NCBI GenBank assembly: GCA_947455605.1
Contig: CANGOX010000017.1
Location: 1 to 44,318, forward strand
Source of the DNA: Chitinophagaceae bacterium
GTDB taxonomy: Bacteria; Bacteroidota; Bacteroidia; Chitinophagales; Chitinophagaceae
Direction: 5' to 3'
Length of the DNA stretch: 44,318 nucleotides
Positions 44,151 to 44,318 of this stretch are shown piece by piece. Positions within the stretch are counted from its first letter, which is position 1, and each line of letters opens with the position of its first letter. Under the pieces are notes generated by a model. That model was not told the origin of the DNA and ran no database searches. It saw nothing but the letters and a program-made list of their open reading frames with translations. The translations under genes were made by a program, and so were the position numbers.

Positions 44151-44318
44151 CAAGATTCAAGGCAGAAGGACCAAGGCCACAAGAATCAAGGTCCAAGATT
44201 CAAGGAAAAGGACCAAGGAACAAGAATCAAGGTCCAAGATTCAAGGAAAAGGACCAAGGAACAAGAATCAAGGTCCAAGATTCAAGGAAAAGGACCAAGG
44301 AACAAGAATCAAGGTCCA
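44151..44318. repeat. 41-bp tandem repeat array, runs off the window
   Basis: From 44194 the sequence repeats with an exact period of 41 bp (units begin at 44194, 44235 and 44276; each starts CAAGATTCAAGG and contains GGACCAAGGAACAAG). A diverged first unit of 43 bp begins at 44151. The array reaches the right edge, so its length is unknown. There is no change of unit sequence between copies, which argues against CRISPR. It abuts the suhB start. Confidence 0.85.

Noticed and set aside
44151..44318. CRISPR array
   Set aside because: The units are identical over the full 41 bp with no variable spacers, and there are no cas genes nearby.

Overview
The window looks like chromosomal DNA of a Bacteroidota member, most likely Chitinophagaceae or a close relative. 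The evidence is an OMP-type TonB receptor, a DUF6370 protein, a YaiO-type barrel, sortilin-like BNR protein and DUF418 families typical of the group, start sites almost without Shine-Dalgarno sequences, one TAnnTTTG-type promoter ahead of dnaN, and many intergenic palindromes of kinds common in these genomes. No rRNA, tRNA or CRISPR was found. The assignment rests on reading proteins by eye, not on a search.

Layout. 1-900: a truncated membrane-protein gene, a nonsense-interrupted gene remnant and small palindromes. 916-3130: an AT-rich three-gene unit on the minus strand (coiled-coil/RmuC-like nuclease, small protein, DUF433 protein) that ends in an attC-like hairpin and starts at a matching half-core, like an integron cassette. 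3505-9070: uvrB, a DUF6370 secreted protein, an OsmC protein, a DJ-1/PfpI protein and a GH18 chitinase, separated by three copies of a large palindromic repeat. 9092-13264: three tandem DUF418 membrane proteins. 13774-18167: a BNR/sortilin-like secreted protein and a KdnB-like Kdo 8-oxidase. 18414-29588: two convergent operons that look like one exopolysaccharide system: a HEAT-repeat membrane protein, a GT2 synthase fused to an LTA-synthase-type phosphotransferase, an unrecognised membrane protein, a TPR/YaiO-type outer-membrane exporter, a receiver protein and a hybrid histidine kinase. 29658-33596: a sugar MFS transporter and a TonB-linked receptor. 34171-44138: housekeeping and envelope genes (kdsB, fatty acid hydroxylase, dnaN, receiver, recX, LpxR-like deacylase, omega-amidase, nagA, barrel protein, thiL, suhB).

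Three things deserve attention. First, two four-helix-bundle (23S rRNA intervening-sequence protein family) genes, one decayed (33764-34137) and one intact (42943-43311), each lie between long inverted repeats whose distal arm starts at the stop codon. The two elements have unrelated arm sequences. They look like intervening-sequence-type elements living between protein genes, and the 41-bp tandem array at the right edge may belong to a third. Second, the GT2-LtaS fusion with a TPR-barrel partner suggests a secreted glycan that is modified with a phospho-group during synthesis. Third, the integron-like cassette carries a possible nuclease/DUF433 system.

Functional links: chitinase with NagA (GlcNAc use); KdnB, KdsB and the LpxR-like enzyme (Kdo and lipid A remodelling); GT2-LtaS with the TPR barrel and the two-component proteins (a regulated surface polymer). 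Several genes (uvrB, kdsB) take their last codons and stop from flanking repeats.
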